A DNA stretch of 57,379 nucleotides, taken from assembly GCF_040719145.1 (NCBI RefSeq), contig NZ_JBFDUZ010000009.1, positions 1-57,379 of the forward strand, in the 5' to 3' direction. Below are positions 37,054 through 47,312 of the stretch, piece after piece; position 1 is the first letter of the stretch, and each line of letters opens with the position of its first letter. Both the position numbers and the translations under genes were made by a program. This DNA comes from Paenibacillus sp. JQZ6Y-1. Lineage in GTDB: Bacteria; Bacillota; Bacilli; Paenibacillales; Paenibacillaceae. The notes under the pieces were generated by a model that was given only the letters and a program-made list of their open reading frames with translations, was not told the DNA's origin and did not search any database.

Positions 37054-39102
37054 ATGAATCGGTTCATCCGGAATTCTGGTTTCTATTTAATACTTTTCTT
37101 AGTCGTGGTGGGCATCGTCCGTTACGTAAGTGACGGAAGCGAAACTACCGATAATCCAAGATATGACCAGCTCAAAGCAGCACTTGCCGCCGGTAATGTG
37201 GCATCGGTGACGATTCAATTCGACAACTATGCTTACCTGGTAACCGGGGAATACAAAACGCAACCTGCTGATGCAAAATCCAAGCAGTTTACAAGCTATA
37301 TCCCTGCCACCGATACAGCGGTGAACGAGATTAACTCCGCTATTGACGGTTCAGGGACGCAGGTGACTGTGAAGCCGATGGAAGGCGACAGTATTTGGTT
37401 GTCCTTTATCACTTCCATGATCCCGCTCGTGATTATGTTTATCCTCTTCTTCTTCCTGTTCAATCAGGCGCAGGGTGGCGGCGGCAAAGTGATGAACTTT
37501 GGTAAGAGCCGTGCACGTCTGTATAACGAAGAAAAGAAAAAGATTACATTCGAGGACGTGGCTGGTGCAGACGAGGAGAAACAAGAACTCGTCGAGGTCG
37601 TGGACTTCCTCAAAGATCCGCGTAAATTTAACACGGTCGGAGCGCGCATTCCAAAAGGCGTTCTGCTCGTCGGTCCTCCGGGTACCGGTAAAACCCTCCT
37701 TGCCCGTGCAGTAGCCGGGGAAGCGGGTGTGCCGTTCTTTAGCATCTCCGGTTCTGACTTCGTCGAAATGTTCGTCGGTGTCGGTGCATCCCGTGTACGT
37801 GACTTGTTTGAAAATGCCAAGAAAAATGCACCTTGTATTATCTTTATCGACGAGATTGACGCCGTAGGTCGTCAACGTGGCGCCGGTCTTGGCGGCGGAC
37901 ACGATGAGCGTGAGCAAACGCTCAACCAATTGCTCGTTGAGATGGATGGATTTGGCGCCAACGAAGGTATTATCATCGTGGCTGCAACCAACCGTCCAGA
38001 TATTCTGGACCCTGCATTGCTGCGTCCAGGTCGTTTTGACCGTCAAATTACAGTTGACCGTCCTGATGTTAAGGGTCGTGAAGCGGTGCTCAAAGTTCAC
38101 GCTCGCAATAAGCCGTTGACGAAGGACGTCAAACTCGATATTATCGCGAAGCGTACAACAGGCTTTACTGGAGCCGATCTGGAAAACCTGCTGAACGAAG
38201 CGGCATTGCTGGCTGCACGCCGTAATCGCCGTGACATCTCGATGACTGAGGTGGATGAAGCGATTGACCGTGTTATTGTAGGTACGGAGAAACGCAGCCG
38301 TGTTATCAGCGACCGCGAGAAACGTATTGTTGCTTACCATGAAGCGGGTCACACCGTTGTCGGCTACTTCTTGGAACATGCCGATATGGTACACAAAGTA
38401 ACGATCGTACCGCGTGGACGCGCTGGCGGCTACGTAATCATGATGCCGAAGGAAGACCGTACACTCGTTACTAAACAGGAGCTGCTGGATAAAGTTACTG
38501 GTCTCCTTGGCGGACGCGTGGCGGAAGAACTGTACATTGGTGAAATTGGTACTGGTGCTTACAGTGACTTCCAACAGGCAACAAGCATCGTGCGCAGCAT
38601 GATCGTGGAGTACGGTATGAGTGAGAAGCTTGGACCGATGCAATTCGGCAATTCGCAAGGTCAAGTATTCTTAGGTCGCGACTTCGGTCACGAGCAGAAT
38701 TACAGTGATGCGATTGCTTATGAGATTGATCAGGAGATGAACCGTTTTATTACGGAATCGTACGAGCGTTGCCGCGAATTGCTGCAAAAGCATTCTCGCG
38801 AAATGCACCTGATCGCTCAAACGCTGCTTGAAGTGGAAACACTGGACTTCGAACAGATCAAACATCTGATTGAAAATGGCTCGCTGGAAGGTTTCGGCGA
38901 AGGCACATCCGGTGGCAACAATGATGGTACACCGACAGAAACCGGTGAACCAACCTTCGACAGCATCGGCGATTCCAAAGTTCGTCTGGAGAAAGATGAT
39001 ACACCTTCTTCCGCTCCGGAAGCAGGCGGTAACATCCCGAATAATCCAAATGACGATTCTGGCGATAACCGTGGTCCGGGTGGCGGCACACCGACGATCT
39101 AA
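37054..39102 (+). CDS. ftsH: ATP-dependent zinc metalloprotease FtsH
   Basis: Membrane-bound AAA+ protease for quality control of membrane and regulatory proteins. It has 682 residues, with two membrane spans (about 7-25 and 110-130) around an extracytoplasmic domain. Walker A GPPGTGKT is at about 207-214, FIDEIDAVG is Walker B, and [21 protein letters not shown] is the SRH. The zinc site is HEAGH (429-433). The last 65 residues are Gly/Asn/Pro-rich. GAGGAGG precedes the ATG. In B. subtilis ftsH mutants fail to sporulate, but the role here is general. Confidence 0.97.
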   Translation: MNRFIRNSGFYLILFLVVVGIVRYVSDGSETTDNPRYDQLKAALAAGNVASVTIQFDNYAYLVTGEYKTQPADAKSKQFTSYIPATDTAVNEINSAIDGSGTQVTVKPMEGDSIWLSFITSMIPLVIMFILFFFLFNQAQGGGGKVMNFGKSRARLYNEEKKKITFEDVAGADEEKQELVEVVDFLKDPRKFNTVGARIPKGVLLVGPPGTGKTLLARAVAGEAGVPFFSISGSDFVEMFVGVGASRVRDLFENAKKNAPCIIFIDEIDAVGRQRGAGLGGGHDEREQTLNQLLVEMDGFGANEGIIIVAATNRPDILDPALLRPGRFDRQITVDRPDVKGREAVLKVHARNKPLTKDVKLDIIAKRTTGFTGADLENLLNEAALLAARRNRRDISMTEVDEAIDRVIVGTEKRSRVISDREKRIVAYHEAGHTVVGYFLEHADMVHKVTIVPRGRAGGYVIMMPKEDRTLVTKQELLDKVTGLLGGRVAEELYIGEIGTGAYSDFQQATSIVRSMIVEYGMSEKLGPMQFGNSQGQVFLGRDFGHEQNYSDAIAYEIDQEMNRFITESYERCRELLQKHSREMHLIAQTLLEVETLDFEQIKHLIENGSLEGFGEGTSGGNNDGTPTETGEPTFDSIGDSKVRLEKDDTPSSAPEAGGNIPNNPNDDSGDNRGPGGGTPTI

Positions 39103-39174
39103 TCCATCGTACGTAACCGTATCTGAACCAATCCACATGTAACATCAAAAATAGCAACATCCCATAGGAATAGC

Positions 39175-39208
39175 AAAAGCCCGAAGATCCTAGATCTTCG
39201 GGCTTTTT
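39175..39208 (+). terminator. ftsH terminator
   Basis: AAAAGCCCGAAGATC pairs with GATCTTCGGGCTTTTT around a three-base loop. Confidence 0.92.
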
Positions 39209-39573
39209 GTTTGTAGCGAAAAGCCAGATATAGCAAAAGTTCAAGATTTTGAGATTGACAACCATACGCTTCATTGTGTACAGTATTGGGGAAGTTGATC
39301 ACAATTTGGACACATTCTGCAGTGGAGTACGCAATTTTTTTCACAATGTCATCTACAGATTCGCAGACTTTTTCATTCAGATGGAATGGATTAGATGTTA
39401 GATGAAGCTAACAACGAATATTCGCGTTATAGCTAGAAATAGCATCATTCGTTGGAAAGCAGAATATACGAACTCCAATCTATGTATTCAACTTCAGGGA
39501 GTAGTAGACGACTTAGATTGTGAAAATTATTTCAAAAAATGTGAAAAAAATTTCAAACTACTAGGGAGATGAC
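39209..39573 (+). promoter_or_regulatory. nadA control region: promoter, long leader and paired palindromes
   Basis: TTGACA (39255-39260)-N18-TACAGT (39279-39284) is a promoter candidate about 290 bases before nadA. Two palindromes of the form TGAAA-N4-TTTCA occur at 39521-39534 and 39542-39555, exactly 21 bases (two helical turns) apart and just before the ribosome site. That geometry suits a repressor binding as two dimers on one face. The regulator is unknown. The leader matches no riboswitch I know. Confidence 0.5.
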
Positions 39574-40521
39574 ATGATGGAAGCATTGGCACTGGAAAAG
39601 AAAGCGGAACGCGATGCGGAGCTGCGGGAACGTTTGATTCAGCTAAAAAAGGAACGCAATGCGATTATTCTTGCTCATTATTATCAGCGCGACGAGATTC
39701 AGGAAGTTGCTGATTTTCGCGGTGATTCGTTTTTGCTCGCTCAAAAGGCAGCCCAGACGGATGCCGATACGATTGTATTTTGCGGTGTTCATTTCATGGG
39801 AGAGAGCGCTAAGATTCTCGCGCCTAACAAAACGGTCATCATCCCTGACGAGCGTGCTGGCTGCCCGATGGCAGATATGGTCAATGTAGATGGATTGCGC
39901 AAATTAAAAGCCCAGCATCCCAACGCTAAGGTTGTCACGTACATCAACTCCTCTGCAGATGTAAAAGCAGAAACAGATATTTGCTGCACCTCTGCTAATG
40001 CCGTCAAAGTGATCCAATCGGTCGATTCCGACGAGATCATCTGGGTGCCGGATAAGAATCTTGGTCATTACGTCCAGCAGCATACCGACAAGAAGATGAT
40101 TATCTGGGAAGGATATTGCAATACCCACGATATGCTGACCGTGAAGGATGTCTTTGAAATGAAAGCCAAATATCCGAACGCACAGTTTGTCGTGCATCCT
40201 GAATGCCGTCCTGAAGTGGTAGCATTGGGTGATTTTGTCGGCAGTACAACCGCGATTATCAAATATTGCCGCGAATCGAACGTACAGGAATTTATCGTTG
40301 GCACCGAAGACGGTACTGGCTATCAACTGCGCAAGGACAGCCCCGACAAGCAGTTTCATTTTGCCAGTAAATATCTCGTCTGTCCGAATATGAAGGTCAA
40401 CAATCTGAAAAAGCTAGTAAACTGCCTCGAAACGATGAAGCCACAAATTTATGTGCCGCCTGCTGTTGCGGATCGTGCACGCGTATCGTTGGAGCGGATG
40501 CTGGAAGTCTCGTCTTCGTAA
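39574..40521 (+). CDS. nadA: Quinolinate synthase
   Basis: NadA condenses iminoaspartate and dihydroxyacetone phosphate to quinolinate using a 4Fe-4S cluster. It has 315 residues: AIILAHYYQRDEIQEVADFRGDS when read in parts, VFCGVHFMGESAKIL with the first cluster Cys, TDICCTSANAV with the second, and KYLVCPNMK with the third. AGGGAG lies 5 to 8 bases before two adjacent ATGs (39574 and 39577). It heads a nadA-nadB-nadC operon; in B. subtilis these genes lie elsewhere in another order. Confidence 0.96.
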   Translation: MMEALALEKKAERDAELRERLIQLKKERNAIILAHYYQRDEIQEVADFRGDSFLLAQKAAQTDADTIVFCGVHFMGESAKILAPNKTVIIPDERAGCPMADMVNVDGLRKLKAQHPNAKVVTYINSSADVKAETDICCTSANAVKVIQSVDSDEIIWVPDKNLGHYVQQHTDKKMIIWEGYCNTHDMLTVKDVFEMKAKYPNAQFVVHPECRPEVVALGDFVGSTTAIIKYCRESNVQEFIVGTEDGTGYQLRKDSPDKQFHFASKYLVCPNMKVNNLKKLVNCLETMKPQIYVPPAVADRARVSLERMLEVSSS

Positions 40522-40622
40522 TGTATACCTTATCTTTATCTTGTTGATTGGTGAATATACTCTATTGGTCATACAGGTGCAAATGACTGCGCGAATATGC
40601 AGACAGATGCCATGATGGCAGA

Positions 40623-42449
40623 ATGGAAAGGCAGGCGAACACAGAGATGCAGCAATCAAGATTTACTGTATCTACAAGTCATGATCGCGAGGATACCGTC
40701 TATACCGATGTGCTCGTTATCGGCACAGGCATTGCTGGTTTGTTTACAGCTCTGGCAGCAAGTGAACACAAGAACGTGCTATTAATCACAAAGGATGTAC
40801 TGCTGGAAAGCAATACGCGTTATGCGCAAGGTGGCATTGCTGCGGTGATGGCGCAGGACGATTCGCCTCATTTTCACCGTGAGGATACTCTGTTGGCAGG
40901 TGCAGGATTGTGTGAACAGCATGCGGTAAATGTACTGGTGCAGGAAGGACCAGAGCGAGTACAGGAGCTGATTATGCTAGGGACGGCATTTGATACGTTG
41001 GATGGCAAGCTGGAGCTGACACGCGAAGGAGCGCACAGTCACCGCCGTATTCTGCATGCCAATGGCGATTCGACAGGACATGAGATTGTACGGGCGCTCT
41101 CAAGACAGGTACAGGAGAACGAAAGAATCGAGGTATGGGAGCGACACAGCACGGTAGAGCTACTGATACAGGATGAGCAATGTATCGGAGCCGTGATTCG
41201 TCAGCCAGATGGTCATGTGCTGCAAGTACTGTCGCAGGCGACTGTCCTGTGTACGGGTGGCAGCGGGCAACTGTATGAGCATACAACCAATCCAGAGGTG
41301 GCAACTGCGGATGGCATTGCGATTGCTTACCGGGCAGGTGCACAGCTGCGGGATATGGAGTTTATTCAGTTTCATCCGACTGCGCTTTGTTATCCGGGTG
41401 CACCGCGTTTTCTAATCTCAGAGGCGGTACGTGGGGAAGGCGCTATATTGCGCAACCGGAATGGTGAAGCCTTTATGCCGAATTATCATCCGCTGGGTGA
41501 TCTGGCACCGCGCGATATTGTATCGCGGGCGATTGTGAGCGAGATGGAGCGTGATGGCAGTACGTTTGTGTATCTGGATATTACGCATGAATCGGAGCAG
41601 CAGCTACAACATCGCTTTCCGACCATTTACGAAACTTGTCTGCGGTATGGGCTGAATCTGGCAGAGGATTGGATTCCCGTTTCTCCGGCAGCGCATTATA
41701 TGATGGGCGGAATTCGTACGGATGATAACGGTGAGAGCAGCATTGCGCGCTTGTTTGCCTGCGGTGAGGTTTCGTCTACTGGCATTCATGGAGCGAATCG
41801 ACTGGCGAGCAATTCGCTATCTGAGGCTGTCGTGTATGGTCGCCGAATTGCGCAGCGGATTATGCAATTGCCGCTACGAAATATGACAGATAACGAGTCG
41901 TTATATTCTGACCCTTTAAATGTAAATAAATTCACAATCTCAAACGCATTTTCTAGATTATCTGCAGTATCCTTATCATCTACATGTTCCCAATCATCAA
42001 CACTATTAACATCATCAGAACTATCCGTATCAGCCATACAGTCGGTGTTTGCGGGATCATCATCAGCAACCCTTTCCTCTGCGCCGTCATCTGTCATGCA
42101 ATCGCAATTGCTGGATTTGCGTCTTGCGCTGCGACGTTGCATGACGATGTATGCAGGGATTCGTCGTACAGCAGACGGACTGCAACAAGGGTTAGATCAG
42201 TTACAGCATATCCAGCGTCAGTATGATGCACTTCCGGGCTATACTGTTGCGATGGATCGCGAGCATGACGAGCTGGGCAATATGCTGCTGGTTGGACGAT
42301 TGATTATGCTGGCGGCGCTTCAGCGAGAGGAGAGCCGTGGTGGGCATTATCGGGATGATTTTCCAGAGCGGGATGATATAAATTGGCATAAGCATACGAT
42401 TCAGCATCGACAATACGGACTGAGTGAGGAGAAGATTAGTCATGTTTAA
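40623..42449 (+). CDS. nadB: L-aspartate oxidase with a Ser-rich insertion
   Basis: NadB oxidises L-aspartate to iminoaspartate for NAD synthesis. The FAD site VLVIGTGIAGLFTALAA, RYAQGGIAAVM, EFIQFHPTAL and the MGGIRTDDNG and GANRLASNSLSEAVV blocks are clear. At 608 residues it is longer than usual (about 530) because of a Ser/Thr-rich stretch (about 437-495) between the FAD and C-terminal helical domains. The insertion is more AT-rich than the flanks. The start is uncertain: ATG 40623 and ATG 40647 are both possible and neither has a strong site. Its 3' end overlaps nadC. Confidence 0.93.
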   Translation: MERQANTEMQQSRFTVSTSHDREDTVYTDVLVIGTGIAGLFTALAASEHKNVLLITKDVLLESNTRYAQGGIAAVMAQDDSPHFHREDTLLAGAGLCEQHAVNVLVQEGPERVQELIMLGTAFDTLDGKLELTREGAHSHRRILHANGDSTGHEIVRALSRQVQENERIEVWERHSTVELLIQDEQCIGAVIRQPDGHVLQVLSQATVLCTGGSGQLYEHTTNPEVATADGIAIAYRAGAQLRDMEFIQFHPTALCYPGAPRFLISEAVRGEGAILRNRNGEAFMPNYHPLGDLAPRDIVSRAIVSEMERDGSTFVYLDITHESEQQLQHRFPTIYETCLRYGLNLAEDWIPVSPAAHYMMGGIRTDDNGESSIARLFACGEVSSTGIHGANRLASNSLSEAVVYGRRIAQRIMQLPLRNMTDNESLYSDPLNVNKFTISNAFSRLSAVSLSSTCSQSSTLLTSSELSVSAIQSVFAGSSSATLSSAPSSVMQSQLLDLRLALRRCMTMYAGIRRTADGLQQGLDQLQHIQRQYDALPGYTVAMDREHDELGNMLLVGRLIMLAALQREESRGGHYRDDFPERDDINWHKHTIQHRQYGLSEEKISHV

Positions 42450-43305
42450 CGGATATCAGGAGCAGCTGGATACATGGATCAGACATTGGCTACAGGAGGA
42501 TGTGGGCGCAGGGGATGTGACCACATCTGTAACCGTACCACAAGGGCATACGAGCCGAGCAGTTATTCATGCGAAGCAGGATGGTATTCTGGCAGGACTA
42601 CCGGTAGCGGAGCGCGTATTTGCCATTGTTGATCCCGAGCTGCATGTTCACGCCGTGGCAACCGAGGGGCAATCGCTGCAAAAAGGTGATATTATAGCAG
42701 AAGTGGAAGGCAGTACCCATTCTCTGCTAACGGGCGAGCGCTTGGCGCTGAATTTGCTGCAACGAATGTCTGGTATAGCGACGGGAACAGCGGAGTATGT
42801 TCAGCGCATACACGGCTTGCCGGTACGGCTGGTAGATACGCGCAAGACAACACCCGGTCATCGGATGCTGGAAAAGTATGCTGTCCGAGTCGGTGGCGGA
42901 GCGAATCATCGCTTTGGACTGTACGATGCAGTGATGATCAAGGATAATCATATCAAGGCTGCTGGTGGCATTACGCCAGCTGTACAATCTGCACGTGCCG
43001 CCATTCCGCATACGATGACCATCGAAGTGGAAACGGAGTCCATATCCCAAGTGAAGGAAGCGCTGGATAGCGGCGCTGATATTATTATGCTGGACAATAT
43101 GGACATTCCGCTCATGCACGAAGCGGTACAGCTGATTCGCAGCCGCAGTCCGCATGTGAAGATTGAGGCATCCGGTAATGTCTCGCTGGATACCATTCGA
43201 GCATTGGCAGAAACGGGTATGGATATTATATCGGTCGGGCGACTAACCTATTCGTTTCACAATCTGGATATTAGCCTTGACCTTGGAGCCAAAAAGAAGG
43301 AGTGA
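42442..43305 (+). CDS. nadC: Nicotinate-nucleotide pyrophosphorylase (carboxylating)
   Basis: NadC, a quinolinate phosphoribosyltransferase, makes nicotinate mononucleotide from quinolinate and PRPP. It has 287 residues, with EDVGAGDVTTSV, GERLALNLLQRMSGIAT, VDTRKTTPGHRMLEKYAV, VMIKDNHI and MLDNMD and EASGNVSLDTI. The ATG at 42442 overlaps the end of nadB; GAGGAGAA lies about 10 bases upstream. It completes the three-step de novo pathway. coaX follows after 6 bases. Confidence 0.96.
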   Translation: MFNGYQEQLDTWIRHWLQEDVGAGDVTTSVTVPQGHTSRAVIHAKQDGILAGLPVAERVFAIVDPELHVHAVATEGQSLQKGDIIAEVEGSTHSLLTGERLALNLLQRMSGIATGTAEYVQRIHGLPVRLVDTRKTTPGHRMLEKYAVRVGGGANHRFGLYDAVMIKDNHIKAAGGITPAVQSARAAIPHTMTIEVETESISQVKEALDSGADIIMLDNMDIPLMHEAVQLIRSRSPHVKIEASGNVSLDTIRALAETGMDIISVGRLTYSFHNLDISLDLGAKKKE

Positions 43306-43311
43306 CCCTCA

Positions 43312-44121
43312 TTGATACTGGTGATTGATATTGGGAATACGAATATCGTATTCGGCATTTATAAAGGAGAGACCTTGCTGCATCATTTTCGTATCCATAC
43401 CAATCGCCAGGCGACACCGGACGAATATGGCGTGACGGTTCATCAGCTGTTTCAGATGTCCGGCATTGCCACGCAGGCACTGGAAGGCATTATCATATCA
43501 TCAGTGGTGCCGCCGATTATGCATACGCTGGAAGAGATGTGTGAAAAGTATTTGCATCATACGCCTATGATTGTAGGTCCGGGTATTCGCACCGGATTGA
43601 ATTTGCGTTATGAGAATCCACGTGAGGTAGGAGCCGACCGGATTGCTAATGCGGTTGCGGCGATTGCCATTTATGGTAGCCCCGTGATTGTCGTCGATTT
43701 TGGCACAGCAACGACGTTTGATTGCATTGACAGTCAGGCGAATTATTTGGGCGGGGCGATTGTACCGGGGATTGGTATTTCTACCGAAGCGCTGTATCAG
43801 CGTGCCTCCAAGCTGCCGAATATCGAGCTAGAGAAGCCGCGTAAGGTGATTGGACGCAATACGATTCATGCCATGCAGTCCGGTATTATTTTCGGATATG
43901 CTGGTCAGGTCGATGGCATTGTGAAACGCATTCGCGAGGAGTTAGGCGAGCATGCGCGCGTCGTAGCGACTGGCGGACAGGCAGAGCTGATTGCGAGTGA
44001 AACGGATACTATTGACGAGGTGAATCTTCTGCTGACGTTGGAAGGTTTGCGTTTGATCTATGAGCGGAATCGCCTATCTGGAAAAGCCAATGCTCGCACA
44101 GATGGATCATCCTTTTCCTAA
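43312..44121 (+). CDS. coaX: Type III pantothenate kinase
   Basis: CoaX makes the first committed step of CoA synthesis and is not feedback-inhibited by CoA. It has 269 residues, with the acetokinase-fold motifs [12 protein letters not shown] (near the N-terminus), [12 protein letters not shown] and [13 protein letters not shown], then [15 protein letters not shown]. The start is TTG at 43312 with AAGGAG 9 bases upstream. It is spaced 6 bases from nadC, so the NAD and CoA genes share a transcript. Confidence 0.96.
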   Translation: MILVIDIGNTNIVFGIYKGETLLHHFRIHTNRQATPDEYGVTVHQLFQMSGIATQALEGIIISSVVPPIMHTLEEMCEKYLHHTPMIVGPGIRTGLNLRYENPREVGADRIANAVAAIAIYGSPVIVVDFGTATTFDCIDSQANYLGGAIVPGIGISTEALYQRASKLPNIELEKPRKVIGRNTIHAMQSGIIFGYAGQVDGIVKRIREELGEHARVVATGGQAELIASETDTIDEVNLLLTLEGLRLIYERNRLSGKANARTDGSSFS

Positions 44122-44133
44122 TTGAATACGTTC

Positions 44134-44217
44134 AAAGCCGACAGGCAGCACAAAACTTTTGACGTGTACGCAACGTCACTTTAAAATATAAAGTGCTGAA
44201 CCTGTGCGGCTTTTTTT
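44134..44217 (+). terminator. coaX terminator with a long structured loop
   Basis: AAAGCCG-ACAGG-CAGCAC (44134-44151) pairs with GTGCTG-AA-CCTGT-G-CGGCTTT (44193-44213) with two small bulges, about 18 pairs. Inside lies another hairpin, GACGT/ACGTC (44161-44177). Seven T follow. The hslO promoter starts in the T run. Confidence 0.75.
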
Positions 44218-44244
44218 GCAGCCGTCTTGTAATGACGTTACAAT
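44216..44244 (+). promoter_or_regulatory. hslO promoter
   Basis: TTGCAG (44216-44221), a 17-base spacer and TACAAT (44239-44244), starting at the end of the coaX terminator T run. Confidence 0.65.
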
Positions 44245-44331
44245 AATAGGGTAATGTGCCATACAATCATCCATACATCCTTAATGAACAACAGGATCAA
44301 GCGACGCATAATTGAGAGGAGTTTTATATAG

Positions 44332-45222
44332 ATGGAACAACAACACAAATCGGATCGTCTGATCCGTGGTATCGCTCTAGGTGGTAAGATTCGTGCTTTT
44401 GCTATTCGCTCGACGGAGCTGGTTGAGGAGCTGCGCCGTAGACATGACACGTGGCCAACCGCTACCGCTGCACTGGGACGTACACTGAGTACTGCTGCTA
44501 TGATGGGTGCAATGCTCAAAGGCGAGGAGAAATTAACGCTTCAAGTCAAAGGGAACGGACCGCTCGGACAGATTGTAACTGATGCCAATGCCAAAGGTGA
44601 GGTTCGCGGCTACGTGGACAATCCGCATGTTCATCTGCCAAGCAATGCGATGGGCAAACTTGATGTGGCAGGCGCAGTAGGTACCGAAGGCTTTGTTTAT
44701 GTAATTAAAGATCTCGGTCTCAAAGAACCGTATCGTGGTAGCGTGCCGATCGTATCGGGCGAGCTGGGCGAAGATTTTACGTATTATTTTGCTACATCAG
44801 AGCAGACTCCATCTGCGGTCGGCGTAGGTGTACTGGTGAATACCGACAACTCCGTTATTGTAGCAGGCGGATTCATTATTCAATTGCTGCCGGGTCTGAA
44901 CGATGCCGAGATTGATTCTATCGAAAAGGCATTGTCCACTTTGCCACCAGTAACGACATTGCTGGAGCAAGGACTAGAGCTGGAAGACATGCTGCGCAAG
45001 ATTTTGCCGGACGTGGAAATTATGGATCAGATGGACATCGTGTTCAACTGCGCTTGCTCGCGTGAACGGGTTGAGCAGACACTGGTTAGTTTGGGCGAAT
45101 ACGAATTGACACAACTGATCGAGGAAGACGGTCAAGCGGAAGTGGTTTGCCATTTCTGTAACGAGAAGTATCAGTTCAATCGTGAGGATCTGGAACAGAT
45201 TCTGGCTGAAGCCAAAAGCTAA
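44332..45222 (+). CDS. hslO: Redox-regulated chaperone Hsp33
   Basis: Hsp33 is a holdase turned on by oxidation, which releases zinc from four cysteines. The 296-residue protein has the N-terminal substrate domain (IRAFAIRSTELVEEL, GEEKLTLQVKGNGPLGQI, GYVDNPHV) and the C-terminal switch with Cys240-Ala-Cys242 and Cys273-x2-Cys276. The ATG follows GAGAGGAG. It leads a short operon with the parvulin gene (15 bases apart). Confidence 0.95.
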   Translation: MEQQHKSDRLIRGIALGGKIRAFAIRSTELVEELRRRHDTWPTATAALGRTLSTAAMMGAMLKGEEKLTLQVKGNGPLGQIVTDANAKGEVRGYVDNPHVHLPSNAMGKLDVAGAVGTEGFVYVIKDLGLKEPYRGSVPIVSGELGEDFTYYFATSEQTPSAVGVGVLVNTDNSVIVAGGFIIQLLPGLNDAEIDSIEKALSTLPPVTTLLEQGLELEDMLRKILPDVEIMDQMDIVFNCACSRERVEQTLVSLGEYELTQLIEEDGQAEVVCHFCNEKYQFNREDLEQILAEAKS

Positions 45223-45237
45223 AGGAAGACAAGACAT

Positions 45238-46161
45238 ATGACGAAGGGCAGATCACCAATATGGACAGCCGTCATGGTCTTGATCATAGTCATCATTATG
45301 CTGCTCGGAGCCTTTTGGGTCATCCGGGCAGTTCAGCATTCTGGCGGTGACGGCGCAGCAGTAGCAGTCGTGGATAATCAAGAGATCAGCGAGGACCAGT
45401 GGGTTGCAGAGCTGAAGAAGCGTTACGGTCAGGAGATTCTGACCCAGATGATGAATCGGAAAGCGGTGCAGTTGGAAGCACAAGCGCTACACATCGAGGT
45501 AAGTCAGCAGGAGATCGATGATAGCTTGCAGGAGCAGATTAGCGGCTACGAGTCGCCCGCTGCCTTTTACAAGGAGATGAGCAGTCAGTTCGGATTGAGT
45601 CAGCAGGACTTGCAGGACGAGGCGCTGTATCAGATTCAATTGGAAAAGATTGCGACAGCTAGCATCGACGTGACTGATGAGCAGATCGACAGCTATTTGC
45701 AGCAGCATGACCAGCAGAATAGCCAGCAGCGTCAGTATGAGCTGGCATGGATCAAAACAGAGACCGAAGAGCAGGCAAACGAAGCCGTGCAGCGGATTGA
45801 ACATGGCGAGGACTTTGGTGATGTTGCCGGACAGCTATCCACCGATTCCTTTTCCGCTTCCAATGGCGGCGAATTGGGCTGGATCGACGACGATGACCCG
45901 TTTCAACCCGCAGCGATGATGAAGGTCGTTGCAACGATGAACAAAGGGGATATCGTAGGTCCGATCAAGCTGGAGGATGGCGGATATGCCGTTGTGCATA
46001 TGCTGGATATTCGGTTGCCACAAACGTCCAAGCTGGAGGTCAGCCGCGAAACGGCTCGCCGCAAAATTGCACTGGAACGTGCTCGTCCGTTGACCGAAAT
46101 CGAGCAGCAGTTACGTAAAAAGTACAATGCCTATATTTTATCCGCGAATCCGCAGGAATAA
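45238..46161 (+). CDS. Membrane-anchored parvulin-type PPIase (YacD-like)
   Basis: A 307-residue extracytoplasmic foldase. One N-terminal membrane anchor (about 10-32) has no lipobox. A SurA-like helical region rich in Gln (about 45-165) and a PPIC domain (about 165-265: QYELAWIKTETEEQ, GEDFGDVAGQLSTDSFSASNGGELGW, YAVVHMLDIR) follow. The central Gln density is unusual. It matches B. subtilis yacD in position between hslO and cysK. AAAGGAAG precedes the ATG. Confidence 0.88.
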   Translation: MTKGRSPIWTAVMVLIIVIIMLLGAFWVIRAVQHSGGDGAAVAVVDNQEISEDQWVAELKKRYGQEILTQMMNRKAVQLEAQALHIEVSQQEIDDSLQEQISGYESPAAFYKEMSSQFGLSQQDLQDEALYQIQLEKIATASIDVTDEQIDSYLQQHDQQNSQQRQYELAWIKTETEEQANEAVQRIEHGEDFGDVAGQLSTDSFSASNGGELGWIDDDDPFQPAAMMKVVATMNKGDIVGPIKLEDGGYAVVHMLDIRLPQTSKLEVSRETARRKIALERARPLTEIEQQLRKKYNAYILSANPQE

Positions 46162-46172
46162 GGAACATAACA

Positions 46173-46201
46173 TTGACAATGATGTTTCATATTGGTACTA
46201 T
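46173..46201 (+). promoter_or_regulatory. cysK promoter
   Basis: TTGACA (46173-46178), a 17-base spacer and TACTAT (46196-46201). Just downstream, the AT-rich stretch ATACCTACCAATTTACTCGG (46214-46233) would suit a CymR-type sulfur operator, but I cannot confirm the match. Confidence 0.7.
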
Positions 46202-46305
46202 TAAGTCATATTAATACCTACCAATTTACTCGGATTAGCGTAGTTTACACATACAGGGTGCAATACCCACTGCTACGTTCCATTATTTGAAGGAGGGCAA
46301 CAGGC

Positions 46306-47244
46306 ATGGCAAAAGTCGTAAATAACGTGACAGAATTGATCGGAGGAACTCCACTCGTTCGTTTGAACCGTTTAGTTCCAGAAGATAGCGCAGAAATCTA
46401 TCTGAAGCTGGAATACCAGAATCCGGGTTCCAGTGTAAAAGACCGCATTGCAATCAGCATTGTGGATGAAGCGGAAAAACAAGGACTGCTGAAACCGGGT
46501 GGTACGATCGTTGAAGCAACCAGCGGTAATACCGGTATCGGTCTGGCAATGGTCGCAGCAGCCAAAGGCTACAAATGCGTGATCGTTATGCCAGAAACGA
46601 TGAGCTTGGAGCGTCGCAACCTGCTGCGTGCCTACGGTGCTGAACTGGTGCTGACTCCGGGATCGGAAGGTATGAACGGTGCGGTCAAAAAAGCAGAAAG
46701 TATTCTGAAAGAAAACCCAGAATATTTTATGGCTGAGCAATTCAAAAATAAAGCCAATGTCAAAATCCACCGCGAAACAACAGGTCCAGAGATCGTGGAA
46801 GCGATTGAATCGATCGGTGGTTCGCTGGATGCGTTTATCGCAGGTATCGGTACAGGTGGTACGATTACAGGTGCAGGTGAAGTACTCAAAGAGCGCTACC
46901 CTGACATGAAAATCTACGCCGTAGAACCAGCCGCTTCGCCCATTTTGGCAGGTGGACAGCCCGGCCCTCACAAAATTCAAGGGATCGGTGCCAACTTCAT
47001 TCCAGAAATTCTCAACCGTGATATTTACGACGAGATCATCCACATTGAGAATGAAGAAGCATTTGAAACGGCGCGTCGTGTAGCCAAAGAAGAGGGCGTA
47101 CTGTCCGGTATTTCTTCCGGTGCTGTCGTACATGCCGCGCTGAAAGTAGCCAAAGAACTGGGCAAAGGCAAGCGCATCGTCGTGATTATCCCAAGTAACG
47201 GCGAACGCTACCTGAGTACACCGCTGTACAACTTTGAATCGTAA
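46306..47244 (+). CDS. cysK: Cysteine synthase A
   Basis: O-acetylserine sulfhydrylase of 312 residues. PLP lysine Lys45 sits in GSSVKDR, the phosphate loop is TSGNTGIG (near 71), and [15 protein letters not shown] and [16 protein letters not shown] are present. It makes cysteine from O-acetylserine and sulfide. GGAGGG lies before the ATG. It has its own consensus promoter and terminator. Confidence 0.97.
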   Translation: MAKVVNNVTELIGGTPLVRLNRLVPEDSAEIYLKLEYQNPGSSVKDRIAISIVDEAEKQGLLKPGGTIVEATSGNTGIGLAMVAAAKGYKCVIVMPETMSLERRNLLRAYGAELVLTPGSEGMNGAVKKAESILKENPEYFMAEQFKNKANVKIHRETTGPEIVEAIESIGGSLDAFIAGIGTGGTITGAGEVLKERYPDMKIYAVEPAASPILAGGQPGPHKIQGIGANFIPEILNRDIYDEIIHIENEEAFETARRVAKEEGVLSGISSGAVVHAALKVAKELGKGKRIVVIIPSNGERYLSTPLYNFES

Positions 47245-47312
47245 TTCCTTTTCCTACATGTGACCGCATATCAGAATGGAGCCGTAGGTTCCTCTGAGAA
47301 GGGTGTATAGAG

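Noticed and set aside
37351..38664. 437-codon frame on the - strand within ftsH
   Set aside because: Antisense shadow of ftsH, caused by codon bias.
46207..46240. CymR operator downstream of the cysK promoter
   Set aside because: The sequence is suggestive, but I cannot match it to a reliable consensus, so it is only mentioned with the promoter.
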